A stretch of 64,000 bases of DNA. Source: Streptococcus porcinus. GTDB taxonomy: Bacteria > Bacillota > Bacilli > Lactobacillales > Streptococcaceae. Where the stretch lies: the NCBI RefSeq assembly GCF_901542335.1, contig NZ_LR594036.1:1798001-1862000 (forward strand). The letters run 5' to 3'. The notes below the pieces were generated by a model that saw nothing but the letters and a program-made list of their open reading frames with translations, did not search any database and had not been told where the DNA came from. Both the position numbers and the translations under genes were made by a program. Of the stretch, positions 16,786 to 25,577 are shown piece by piece; the first letter of the stretch is position 1; the number at the start of each line of letters is the position of its first letter.

Positions 16786-18709
16786 ATATGTTGATTCTAA
16801 TGAGTATGCTTTACCTGAATATGGATTTAAAATCCATATTTCAGGTACTTTACAAAATTATAAGGAAATATTTGATTTTGTACTTCCCTTTTTAGACAAA
16901 AATAATCTATCCTATAAATATTTAAAAGATAAGGAAAACGTTTTTGAAAATTTATCTGATATGGAAATACCCTCCGAATCTGGAAAATTAATAACAATTT
17001 ATCCTAAAGATAGAGAACACTGTAAAATTTTATTAAAGGAGTTATATAATTTAATACCTATTGAATTTGAAGGAGTTTATATTCTTAGTGATAGAAACTA
17101 TAAAGATTCAAATATAATTTTCTATAGATATGGACTTATTCAACCCAAGGAAAATACTTTTAAAACAATCATTCCTACTCTAATTGGGCCAAACGGAGAG
17201 CAGTGGAAGGATTTTCAAAAATGTTATTTTGATTTACCAAAATGGATTGAAGATCTACAAGAAAAACAAATTTTTAAGTCGTTATATTTAACTGAAAATT
17301 ATAAAATAGAAGGTTTATTAAAGCAATCTAATGGTGGAAATATTTATAAGGCTACTAATATAACCTCTAAAAAAGAAGTAGTTATTAAAGAATCTAGATC
17401 ACATGTCCTTTGTACATCTCAAGTTAGTAAAACAAAAATGAGAGATAACGAATGGAATATATCAAAAATGGTTACTGATAATCTTAAAAGGATTGAAAAG
17501 GTCGATGAATGGGTCAATAAATATTATATTTATGAATATATAGATAGTCAAAATGTATTAGATTATTGTAATGAGCTTAACTTATTTTCATATAGTACTG
17601 ATAATGCAGACGAATTAGAAACTAATCTTCTAAAATTTTATAAATTATTAACTTTTTTCAATAATATTCTGGAAACAGTTAGATCCTTTCACAGCCGTAA
17701 CATTATACTTAATGATATCCATAATAGCAATTTTATTATTAATAATAAAAATAAAGCTATTTTTATTGACTTAGAAAATTCTTATTTATATGGGAGTTCT
17801 CCGCTAGTTGGTGTATATTCTGAAATTGGATTAAAAGAATGGATTACAAAAGATGGAAAAATTTCAGATTGTAATAAAGTAGGAAACTTATTATTATTTT
17901 TAATGCGAAAGTTACATATAAAAAATAATAATATTTTAACAAATGAACTAAAAAAATTACTATTACAAAAAGGAATTCATTCAAATATTGATAACCTTAT
18001 AACTTATCTTCTAAGTGATGATGCGACCATTGAGCAAGCTATCTATATAGCAAGAAATAATATTTACGCATATAGGTCTGATAATAATTATTATTTTAAT
18101 GATTATGTAATTACCTGTAACGATTGGAACGAGGAACTTACTAAGATAATTTCCCTTCAGGAGATGCTGATTAATCAATATTCTGGTATTTTGGGACAAC
18201 CTACTGAAGTTTTTAATAAACTGAAATCAGAACCTAATCTAGGATTGGATGGGACAGCCGGAGTGCTACTATATCTCCATTCAATCTCCTATGATAATGT
18301 ATTAATTGAGTACGGCATAGAATTCATATTGAAAAAATTAGTTAAAGATTTCAATGGAAACAAAGGTATAAAAATCTCTGATAACTCAGTATCTCCATAT
18401 TTATCTAGTGGAACAGCTGGAATAATTCAACTATTAATAAATGTGGACCCGATTAAGTATATATCCTCTATAAAAAAACTATCTGAAGCATTAATGTTTG
18501 AATTCGCTCAATTTTGTGGAATCTGGGACGGGATGTTAGGAATAGGAATAACATTATTACAAGTCTATGAAATAACAATGGATCAAAAGTATTTAAACAA
18601 AGCAAACAATTTATTAATTAGCAGTAAGATTATGTCTGAACATGATGTGAAATTAAAATATGAGTTCATGTATGTTATACAAATTTTTTATAGAAAAGAA
18701 TTGGGATAG
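16766..18709 (+). CDS. LanKC-like class III lanthionine synthetase, cyclase domain shortened
   Basis: The 647-aa protein has the order of class III lanthipeptide synthetases. The N-terminal lyase-like region has KIHIS (about 22), SGKLITIYPKD (72-82) and FYRYG. A kinase domain follows (Gly-rich loop near 187-196, Lys208 in VVIKE, catalytic LNDIHNSN with Asp317, metal Asp335 in FIDLE). A LanC-like region then has GLDGTAG, LSSGTAG and GIWDGMLG at about 493-592. Full-length relatives exceed 800 aa, and here the later LanC repeats and zinc-ligand region are missing. ATG 16766 (GGTGA upstream) is preferred over GTG 16757. Composition is very AT-rich. It would phosphorylate and dehydrate Ser/Thr in the peptide; cyclisation ability is doubtful. 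Confidence 0.85.
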   Translation: MNLASFKYVDSNEYALPEYGFKIHISGTLQNYKEIFDFVLPFLDKNNLSYKYLKDKENVFENLSDMEIPSESGKLITIYPKDREHCKILLKELYNLIPIEFEGVYILSDRNYKDSNIIFYRYGLIQPKENTFKTIIPTLIGPNGEQWKDFQKCYFDLPKWIEDLQEKQIFKSLYLTENYKIEGLLKQSNGGNIYKATNITSKKEVVIKESRSHVLCTSQVSKTKMRDNEWNISKMVTDNLKRIEKVDEWVNKYYIYEYIDSQNVLDYCNELNLFSYSTDNADELETNLLKFYKLLTFFNNILETVRSFHSRNIILNDIHNSNFIINNKNKAIFIDLENSYLYGSSPLVGVYSEIGLKEWITKDGKISDCNKVGNLLLFLMRKLHIKNNNILTNELKKLLLQKGIHSNIDNLITYLLSDDATIEQAIYIARNNIYAYRSDNNYYFNDYVITCNDWNEELTKIISLQEMLINQYSGILGQPTEVFNKLKSEPNLGLDGTAGVLLYLHSISYDNVLIEYGIEFILKKLVKDFNGNKGIKISDNSVSPYLSSGTAGIIQLLINVDPIKYISSIKKLSEALMFEFAQFCGIWDGMLGIGITLLQVYEITMDQKYLNKANNLLISSKIMSEHDVKLKYEFMYVIQIFYRKELG

Positions 18710-18717
18710 GAAATTAA

Positions 18718-19936
18718 ATGAACATACTAACTAGAAATTCTGTATTTAGAATTATTACTATATCAAGATTTTTAAGTGCTTTAGGGTCGTATATGTATAA
18801 CATTGTATTTATTGTTTATGCCACGACGCTACCTTATTCTAATATTGCCCTTTTTATTGCAAATATAGTCACTATTATCCCTACTGTATTTACTTTTTGG
18901 ATTGGTATAAAAGCTGATAATACTAAAAATAAAGTAAAATTACTTATTTTAATGGGGTTCCTTCAGTCAATCTTATTTGTCATCATAGCACTATTAATGA
19001 AAAATAAAACATTCCTAGTATTTTCTATTGTAGGTTTTATTAATGTTATATCAGATGCTATTAATGATTTTACAAATGGGCTACGTCTTCCAATTATGCA
19101 AAAAACATTGAGTCAGAGAAATTATATGAGGCATACTCTTTTTCCCAATTTATATCATATCTTTCCAATATACTTGGACAAGTTCTAGGAGTTTGGTTAC
19201 TGACTACATCAAATCATAATTACTCTTTTGTAGCAGTCATTAATGCCTTAACTTTCTTATTATCTACATTAATACTTTTATTAAACAAACAAAAGTTAAC
19301 ATATCATTTTATAAAAACACCTACTGAAAAAATTTCATTATCTGAGCAATTCAAAGAGATGTATGCCACAATGAAAGAAATATTCAAGAAAGTTGATGAT
19401 GTATCTTTTGTTAGATTATTAATGTCTATTTTGATATTAAATGTTATAGGGGGAGCAGTTAATAGTATTTATAATTTCTATTTTATGAAGCATCAATTAT
19501 TTGGTTTACACTATGGCCAATCATTAGTTATTGTTGAATCAATTTTAATAGTAGGTGCTATATTAGGAAATTTAACTCCAAACGACTATTTTTCAAAATT
19601 ATCAATTTCTAAATTAGTTATTATTCAAAGTGTTGCATTTGGTTTAGTTGGTATCTCTAATATAACTAAGTTATCACCAATTTTTGGATATTGTTTCTAG
19701 CATTCGCAGCATTCATTATGGGAAAAGCTACACCTAAATTAGATTCACTCTTAATGGAAAATTTACCTACGAATATGTTAGCCCAAAGTAATAATTTTTT
19801 AGGACTTCTTTTTACGCTATCACTACCTTTAGGGGTATTCATATTTTCATCTTTAGCTATATACAGTATCATTTTATGCTGGATTTTATTTACTATGTTA
19901 TCTTTAATAGCAATAATTTTTATTTATATTAAATAA
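18718..19936 (+). pseudogene. MFS transporter, broken by two frameshifts
   Basis: Three successive frames encode one major-facilitator protein of about 400 aa. Frame one starts at ATG 18718 (SFLSALGSYMYN-like start and several spans). The reading must shift near 19125 in a TATAT stretch to continue with YEAYSFSQF, and shift again near 19685 in a run of T to continue with FWILFLAFAAF. Each unshifted frame stops soon after. The gene begins 8 bases after the synthetase with GGAAATTA before ATG, so it belongs to that operon and would be the natural exporter of the peptide. As read it cannot give a full transporter. Confidence 0.8.
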
Positions 19937-19971
19937 AAATTATATAGAGTATATCCTAAAAAACAGAAATT

Positions 19972-20058
19972 TTACCCGATACCAACTGGAGTCTCTATCC
20001 ACTGACCTGAACGATACATGTTTACTGCATTTAATTTAAAATTATAATTATATTTCAT
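19972..20058 (-). pseudogene. Truncated insertion-sequence transposase N-terminus
   Basis: A 28-codon frame encodes MKYNYNFKLNAVNMYRSG followed by QWIETPVGIG and then a stop. The pattern KYxYxFKxxxVxMYRxGxWxETP resembles the first residues of streptococcal IS transposases with an N-terminal helix-turn-helix. Nothing of the remaining transposase is present, so it is a remnant marking the right edge of the AT-rich island. The family assignment is by resemblance and is not certain. Confidence 0.5.
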
Positions 20059-20060
20059 AC

Positions 20061-20097
20061 AAAAACCCCTTTCACTGGATTAGTCCAGTAAAAGGGG
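20061..20097 (-). terminator. Hairpin before the IS remnant
   Basis: On the minus strand CCCCTTTTACTGG and CCAGTGAAAGGGG pair with one wobble around a 6-base loop and are followed by TTTTT just before the ATG of the transposase fragment. It may be part of the insertion-sequence end that blocks read-in transcription. The stretch 20098-20192 between here and the psr terminator shows only a small CTTCGG-type hairpin and no gene. Confidence 0.6.
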
Positions 20098-20192
20098 TAC
20101 ATATCATTTTATGTCTAACCATGGGGGGTGTTCTTAACAGGTGATTTATTGTTACACCCCTTCGGAGTATAACAGACTAAAAACCTCATAAA

Positions 20193-20234
20193 CAAAAAAG
20201 GTATAACCCCCATTGAATTCAGGGAATCATACCT
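20193..20234 (-). terminator. Terminator of psr
   Basis: On the minus strand a 13-bp stem including G-U pairs (AGGTATGATTCCC / GGGGGTTATACCT) with a 10-base loop is followed by TTTTTT. It lies 65 bases beyond the psr stop. Confidence 0.75.
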
Positions 20235-20299
20235 ACAATAATCTGCTTATTTACTTATCCATCTTACTTGAGGTCTAACATAGTTAGGCCTTACTCTTT

Positions 20300-21613
20300 T
20301 TATTGTGTTGGTGTAAGGTTAGTTCCCCCATTCGGTGCAGGAGAGACTGGACTTACCGGTTCAGTAGTTGCTCCTGTATTAGTAGAAAGACTACCTGAAT
20401 TTGTCGCTCCTCCTGTTACCGAGCTATTTGTAGAACCAGGAACCGTTGAAGGAATGCTTTCTGAGGGAACACCCGTATTAAAATTATTTGGAGTTGAATA
20501 GTAAGAACTATTATTATTTACTTGACCTGAATATTGACCATCAGACTGGGTAGTTATCCCAGAGCTAGCTTCTGTTTTAGCTTTTGAACTTCCTTCAAGA
20601 CCATATAACTCTTCGTAAGTCACTGCACTCGTTTTTAGTTCTGTGATTTCGCTTAAGCCCAGTTGACGACGTATCCGATTTTGAATGCCTAATAAGTGGT
20701 CTTCTTTAACAATTTGATAAGAACCACCATCTGCCAAGGTAGCATCCTCACCTTTCAACTGATAAGAATTGATTTCTTTCAAAGCATCGGCATAGCCAAG
20801 TAAAGCCGGAATAGTCTGTGATGAAATTTCGATGTTAGTTTGCATGTTATTGCTAACCGCATGTAAAATTTTTCGGTAAGAACTGATACTGTTTAAGGCT
20901 AGAATTTTCTTAATAACCTTTTGAATAACTAATCGCTGACGTTTTTGTCGACCATAATCTCCTTCAGGATCATCATAACGCATCCGAGCATAAACAAGGG
21001 CTTGCTCCCCATTTACCTTATGAGTTCCTGGCTGAACTTTTGCCTGATACTCCGGTTCATTCTCAGAGATTGAAATCGGAAAATCAAATTCATTTGTAAC
21101 CGTAATACCGCCAACAGCATCAACCAAGTCAATAAGTCCTTGCATATTTATTTGAATATACTTATCGATCTTAATGTTCAATAAATCCTGAACTGTCATA
21201 ATAGCCATCTGAGCCCCACCAGAAGCATATGCGGCATTTAGTTTGGCTTCTGCACCATTCATATCATTTGAGTTTGGGCCGGAAAGTTTCATTAAAATAT
21301 CTCTTTCCAAACTAGTCATAGTTGTTTTTTTAGTTTCAGGATTTATAGTCACCAAAATCATCGAATCACTATTACCTGACCACTTAGACTTACGTTCAGA
21401 TGAGCCAGTATCAACCCCCATTAACAAAATAGAAAAAGGCTTAGTTTGCTTGATAACATCAGTTTTCTTATCAGAAGTATTGAAATCTTTAAAGGTTTTT
21501 GCCAGTTCACCGGTAGAAAAATTATAAGCACTAGTTGCATACACGCCTATTGCTATAAGGGTCATACAGATGATTGTTAAAATCATCAAAAATATTTTTT
21601 TTCCAATTTTCAT
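20300..21613 (-). CDS. psr: LytR-CpsA-Psr family cell wall protein
   Basis: 437-aa type II membrane protein with an N-terminal transmembrane segment (about 7-27) and an extracellular LCP domain. That domain shows ILLMGVDTGSSER, DSMILVTINPETKKTTMTSLERDI, MQGLIDLVDAVGGI and the Arg-rich YARMRYDDPEGDYGRQKRQRLV. LCP enzymes attach anionic polymers to peptidoglycan. The last 110 residues are a Ser/Thr/Asn/Gly/Pro-rich low-complexity tail ending in PTQ. It follows the acetyltransferase gene in a tsaE operon, as in other streptococci. Confidence 0.92.
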   Translation of the reverse strand: MKIGKKIFLMILTIICMTLIAIGVYATSAYNFSTGELAKTFKDFNTSDKKTDVIKQTKPFSILLMGVDTGSSERKSKWSGNSDSMILVTINPETKKTTMTSLERDILMKLSGPNSNDMNGAEAKLNAAYASGGAQMAIMTVQDLLNIKIDKYIQINMQGLIDLVDAVGGITVTNEFDFPISISENEPEYQAKVQPGTHKVNGEQALVYARMRYDDPEGDYGRQKRQRLVIQKVIKKILALNSISSYRKILHAVSNNMQTNIEISSQTIPALLGYADALKEINSYQLKGEDATLADGGSYQIVKEDHLLGIQNRIRRQLGLSEITELKTSAVTYEELYGLEGSSKAKTEASSGITTQSDGQYSGQVNNNSSYYSTPNNFNTGVPSESIPSTVPGSTNSSVTGGATNSGSLSTNTGATTEPVSPVSPAPNGGTNLTPTQ

Positions 21614-21620
21614 TTATTAT

Positions 21621-22145
21621 TTAATTTTCCAGAATTTTTCCCATAAGGTAGACATCCTGAAATTCTCCATCTTTTGTTTTAATAGCTAATTTTCTTTTCC
21701 CTTCAATCCTAAAACCAAACTTTTCATAAACATGGATGGCTTTTTGATTTCTAACCTGAACCTGCAGTTCAATTTTTTTAAGCAATCCCATTTCTCTTAT
21801 CCAGTTTAGGGCGAGCTCAAGTAAATCTTGTCCTAAACCATAACCTTGATAGGCTTCACTAACAACGATAAATAAGTCACCAAGATGAGCTGTTTCCTCC
21901 AGTTGACTATTGGAAATATTCAAAAGACCTATCACATTTTGATTAACTCTGACGACCAAACAGAGTTCTAGTACACTTTCTGTTTGACTCGCTAACAGAA
22001 ACTGCAATTGTTCCAGAGAGGTCTTTTTAAAGACTTCTACTTCTGAGATAAAGGATGTTTCCTGAGCAACCTGATCCATTAAATTGATGATAGCTTCAGC
22101 GTCCTCAGACCGAGCTTCTTCGATAAGCACATTATCATTAGTCAT
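21621..22145 (-). CDS. GNAT family N-acetyltransferase
   Basis: 174-aa acetyltransferase with the acetyl-CoA-binding region (LGDLFIVVSEAYQGYGLGQDLLELALNW) and the typical end VQVRNQKAIHVYEKFGFRIEGKRK. ATG 22145 is chosen because GAGGAA lies 8 bases upstream. It overlaps the tsaE stop by 8 bases, so translation is coupled. The substrate cannot be predicted. It is conserved between tsaE and psr. Confidence 0.85.
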   Translation of the reverse strand: MTNDNVLIEEARSEDAEAIINLMDQVAQETSFISEVEVFKKTSLEQLQFLLASQTESVLELCLVVRVNQNVIGLLNISNSQLEETAHLGDLFIVVSEAYQGYGLGQDLLELALNWIREMGLLKKIELQVQVRNQKAIHVYEKFGFRIEGKRKLAIKTKDGEFQDVYLMGKILEN

Positions 22146-22581
22146 TTTGGAGTTCCTCAAGGAGTTGTTGAGACCTTTGTCCTTGCGCATGAAACTTCAA
22201 CTGGCGTCCATTCGCGATTTTTTCGATGGTGATGACTAAGTAGTCTTCAAAGTCAGCTAAGTTTAACAGGTCGCCCCATTCAATAACTGTCACACCATTA
22301 CCATAAATAAAATCATCTAAATCAATAGAATCAGGATCGTCACCAATCCGGTAGACATCTAAGTGAAAAAGAGGCAAGCGACCTTCATATTCTCGAACTA
22401 TAGTATAAGTAGGACTTTTAATCATTTGGGTAATTCCTAAGCCCTTGGCAATCCCCTTAGTCAAAGTAGTTTTGCCAGCTCCTAAGTCCCCTGATAAAAT
22501 TAACAAATCATTTTCTTCTAGTTTTTGGCCAAGTGCACAACCAAAAGTAATGAGCTCAGCTTCATCTTTACTATAAAACAT
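22138..22581 (-). CDS. tsaE: tRNA threonylcarbamoyladenosine biosynthesis ATPase TsaE
   Basis: P-loop ATPase of 147 aa that works with TsaB and TsaD to make t6A at tRNA position 37. Visible motifs are the P-loop GDLGAGKTT, switch segment SPTYTIVREYEGRLPLFHLDVYR, and VTVIEWGDLL. It is the first gene of the tsaE-acetyltransferase-psr operon. Confidence 0.95.
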   Translation of the reverse strand: MFYSKDEAELITFGCALGQKLEENDLLILSGDLGAGKTTLTKGIAKGLGITQMIKSPTYTIVREYEGRLPLFHLDVYRIGDDPDSIDLDDFIYGNGVTVIEWGDLLNLADFEDYLVITIEKIANGRQLKFHAQGQRSQQLLEELQND

Positions 22582-22674
22582 ACAGTCATTATATCAGAAA
22601 AGCATTTTACTTCCAAGTCCTATCCTATCTATTCTATTCGAAAAAAAAGCAGTTGCATTTGTACAACTACTTTT

Positions 22675-24135
22675 TTAAAGAATAGCAAGGATAATAAAGT
22701 TAAATATAAATAGGAAGGTTGCTCCCCATAAGATTGGATGGACCTCGCGGGCTTTGCCTTTAACTACTTTAACTAGACAGTAGAAGATAAATGCACCTGC
22801 TATCCCATAGGAAATGGAATAACATAAGGCCATAAAAAAGGCGGCAAAAAAAGCAGGTAAAGCATCTTCAAAATTACTCCAATCCACATCTAAAAATGAT
22901 GAAACCATCATAACTCCAACAATAATGAGAGCTGGAGCAGTTGCCGCAGCAGGAACAATTCCTACTAATGGCAACAAAAGAATCGATAATAGAAAACATA
23001 CTGCTGTAGAAACAGCTGTCAAACCTGTTCTTCCGCCTTCTGCAATACCTGCTGCAGACTCCACGTAAGTTGTCGTATTTGATGTTCCAAATAAAGCCCC
23101 AATTGATGTCCCAACAGCATCAGCAAATAAGGCACGATCCATTTTAGACGAAAAGCCAATGCTATTTTCTAAAGCAGCTTCATCTTCTGCTGAAAAAATA
23201 CCCGTACGACGTCCCGTACCAATGAAGGTCCCTATAGTATCAAATGTATCTGATAAGGAGAATGCAAAAATTGTCATAAGAACAAGCGGCAGACGACTAG
23301 AATCCGTAAATAAATTTGTCATGCCATCAAATGCTGCCAAAAAAGTTGTCCCCAATTCATTAAAGGCTTGACCAATATGATTGTCCCCAAGATTGATAGT
23401 TGATAAATCAACAACACCTAAAGGAATCCCTATTAATGTCGTTGCAATAATCCCCAGCAAAATAGCCCCACGAACATTCTTAATAACCAGAACAGTCATT
23501 AAAAGTAAACCAAAGATAGCTAAAAGAACACTTGGTTCTGTAAACGTGGAGATGGCTGGAACCACGCCACCATTAGCTTTTACCGATAAGATGCCATGCG
23601 CAAATGTTTTAGCACTTGTTTTAGCAGGATCTATCCCATTAACGGCAACAATATTTTGAGCGGACAAAGAAAAGTTGATAATATTCGCATTTTTAAATCC
23701 TAAATAGGCTACAAAGACACCAATTCCTCCACCAATAGCATGCTGCAGACTGATCGGAATAGCTTTAATGATACTTTTACGTACCTTAGTCACTGTAATG
23801 AAAATGTTAAACAGACCACAAATAAATACCATTGCTAAAGCTTCTTGCCAAGAAAAGCCTAGCCCAAAAACAACAGTGTAAGTGAAGAAAGCATTTAAGC
23901 CCATACCAGGTGCCAAGGCATACGGTACGTTCGCAAACAAGCCCATAATTAAAGTAGAAGTTACTGCTGCAAGAATTGTCGCAAGAAAGACAGCTTTAGT
24001 TGGCATACCTGCTGCTCCTAGAATACTAGGATTGACAAACAAAATATAAGACATTGCAAAAAAAGTTGTTAATCCTGCAATTATCTCAGTAGAAACACTT
24101 GTAGCATTCTCTTTTAATTTAAAAAACGTATCCAT
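22675..24135 (-). CDS. Purine (adenine/guanine/hypoxanthine) permease, NCS2/AzgA type
   Basis: 486-aa inner-membrane transporter with about 13 hydrophobic segments and AzgA-type signatures near the N-terminus (GLTTFFAMSYILFVNPSIL), ALAPGMGLNAFF, and in the core LSDTFDTIGTFIGTGRR and GTSNTTTYVESAAGIAEGGRTG. The NxxTTxxES and DTxGT segments line the substrate site in the family. A PurBox in the long upstream region suggests PurR control. It is probably monocistronic. Confidence 0.9.
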   Translation of the reverse strand: MDTFFKLKENATSVSTEIIAGLTTFFAMSYILFVNPSILGAAGMPTKAVFLATILAAVTSTLIMGLFANVPYALAPGMGLNAFFTYTVVFGLGFSWQEALAMVFICGLFNIFITVTKVRKSIIKAIPISLQHAIGGGIGVFVAYLGFKNANIINFSLSAQNIVAVNGIDPAKTSAKTFAHGILSVKANGGVVPAISTFTEPSVLLAIFGLLLMTVLVIKNVRGAILLGIIATTLIGIPLGVVDLSTINLGDNHIGQAFNELGTTFLAAFDGMTNLFTDSSRLPLVLMTIFAFSLSDTFDTIGTFIGTGRRTGIFSAEDEAALENSIGFSSKMDRALFADAVGTSIGALFGTSNTTTYVESAAGIAEGGRTGLTAVSTAVCFLLSILLLPLVGIVPAAATAPALIIVGVMMVSSFLDVDWSNFEDALPAFFAAFFMALCYSISYGIAGAFIFYCLVKVVKGKAREVHPILWGATFLFIFNFIILAIL

Positions 24136-24300
24136 AATTAATCGGATTCTCCTTGTTTTCTAGATAAAACAAAAAAATCAAAACAAGGCTTCATTAGTGC
24201 CAAATTACCTTGTTTAATGAATTATTTTTGTTATGAAACGATACAACTATGGTAACATTGATTATTTTAAAATTCAAACATTTTTATAAAATAATATCTA

Positions 24301-24313
24301 AACGTTCGGTTTT
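24301..24313 (-). promoter_or_regulatory. PurBox-like site upstream of the purine permease
   Basis: On the minus strand AAAACCGAACGTT matches the PurBox consensus AWWWCCGAACWWT at 12 of 13 positions. It lies about 165 bases upstream of the permease start, between it and the divergent HAD gene. The rest of 24136-24388 is AT-rich with a CTTGTTTT inverted repeat. Confidence 0.6.
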
Positions 24314-24388
24314 TATTCTAAGCAGAAAGACACTTTTAACCTTCCGATAATACTATAGTTTTTTTGCTTTTTTTGATATACTTTTAGC

Positions 24389-25204
24389 ATGACTAAAAAA
24401 ATAATTGCCCTTGATTTAGATGGAACTTTGCTCCATCATGATAATACTATTTCAGATTATACAAAAAAAGTCCTTCAAAAAGTGGAAAAAAAAGGTCATC
24501 AAGTTGTTATCTCTACTGGACGTCCTTATCGAATGGCCTTAGATTACTATCTTCAATTACAACTCAAAACTCCCATGATTACATTCAATGGTTCTCTAAC
24601 TCATATCCCTGAACAAAAATGGAAATATGAACACAATGTCACTCTGGACCGAAAATACCTCCTTGATATATTAAAACTCCAAGATGATTTCCAAATGGAT
24701 TTTATTGCTAGTGAATATCGCAAAAACTTCTACGTTACATTAAATAATAATAGAGACAAGATTGATCCTCAACTATTTGGAGTAGAGGCAATTACAGATG
24801 ATATGCAACTTATTGAAAATAAGATTACACGGGATCCAAATGCGCTATTAATGCAAACACATCATCAAGATAAGATTGCTTTGGCTAAAAATATGCGTGC
24901 ATTTTTCAAAGATGAGATTGAAGTTAATTCTTGGGGTGGACCTTTGAACATCCTTGAAATTTCTCCTAAAAATGTTAATAAAGCCTACGCTCTCAATTAT
25001 CTTCTTAATCTCTTTAATAAGGAAAGAAAAGACCTCATTGCCTTTGGAGATGAACAAAACGATACAGAGATGCTTGCTTACGCAGGTAAAGGCTATGCCA
25101 TGAAAAATGCGAACGACCTCTTGCTACCCTATGCCGATGAACAAATCGAATGGTCTAATGAAGAAGATGGAGTAGCAAGAAAATTAGAAGCGCTTTTCTT
25201 ATAG
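24389..25204 (+). CDS. Cof-type HAD hydrolase (sugar phosphatase-like)
   Basis: 271-aa haloacid dehalogenase-family phosphatase of the Cof/YxeH subgroup. Motif I is ALDLDGTLL (nucleophile Asp at about 8), motif II is VISTGRP, a cap domain follows, and motif IV is IAFGDEQNDTEML. Members act on sugar phosphates or flavin nucleotides; the substrate is not predictable. It is transcribed alone from a region shared with the purine permease and is followed by a terminator. Confidence 0.88.
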   Translation: MTKKIIALDLDGTLLHHDNTISDYTKKVLQKVEKKGHQVVISTGRPYRMALDYYLQLQLKTPMITFNGSLTHIPEQKWKYEHNVTLDRKYLLDILKLQDDFQMDFIASEYRKNFYVTLNNNRDKIDPQLFGVEAITDDMQLIENKITRDPNALLMQTHHQDKIALAKNMRAFFKDEIEVNSWGGPLNILEISPKNVNKAYALNYLLNLFNKERKDLIAFGDEQNDTEMLAYAGKGYAMKNANDLLLPYADEQIEWSNEEDGVARKLEALFL

Positions 25205-25209
25205 TTAAA

Positions 25210-25247
25210 AACGAAACCACTTTCTTTATTTGAAAGTTGGTTTTTTT
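25210..25247 (+). terminator. Terminator after the HAD gene
   Basis: AACCACTTTC and GAAAGTTGGTT pair with one unpaired base around a 7-base loop, followed by a run of T. Confidence 0.7.
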
Positions 25248-25423
25248 CATGGTCTTTTCTCTGATACCAGCCTTTGTTTTCATATTTCCACATCGCTTCC
25301 AAACCTTTTTCGTATAGCTATCATCTCCTTAAGCTTAAGATAATAGCAATGCTTCAAAGAAGATGATTCTACCTCATATTTTGCGGTATTTTTCCTATAT
25401 TTATAATTAATTTGGAAAAAGTA

Positions 25424-25452
25424 TTGCTTTTTCATTGAAAACGTTTTAAAAT
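25424..25452 (+). promoter_or_regulatory. Promoter of manLMN with overlapping cre site
   Basis: TTGCTT (25424-25429) and TAAAAT (25447-25452) are 17 bases apart. A cre-like TGAAAACGTTTTAA occupies 25436-25449, overlapping the spacer and -10 element. The preceding 25248-25423 holds no gene, only an inverted CTTAAGCTTAAG stretch. Confidence 0.6.
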
Positions 25453-25577
25453 AGAGACGTTCTTGAATTTCGTTTAAATGGAAAAGGATTGCCAACTGTC
25501 AGACAAAAACAACGGTTGGAAGGAGATTATTCTTTTTCATTTCAGCGAAAAAATTTTTAAAAGGAGGAAGAACAAGA

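Noticed and set aside
20268-20501. Plus-strand frame antisense to the psr C-terminus
   Set aside because: Produced by the repetitive Ser/Thr/Pro/Gly tail of psr; no independent support.
25412-25430. GG-N10-GC sigma-54-like promoter (TTGGAAAAAGTATTGC) upstream of manL, as known for man operons in Listeria and Enterococcus
   Set aside because: Streptococci are not known to carry rpoN, and a good vegetative promoter with a cre site overlaps the same place. Treated as coincidence.
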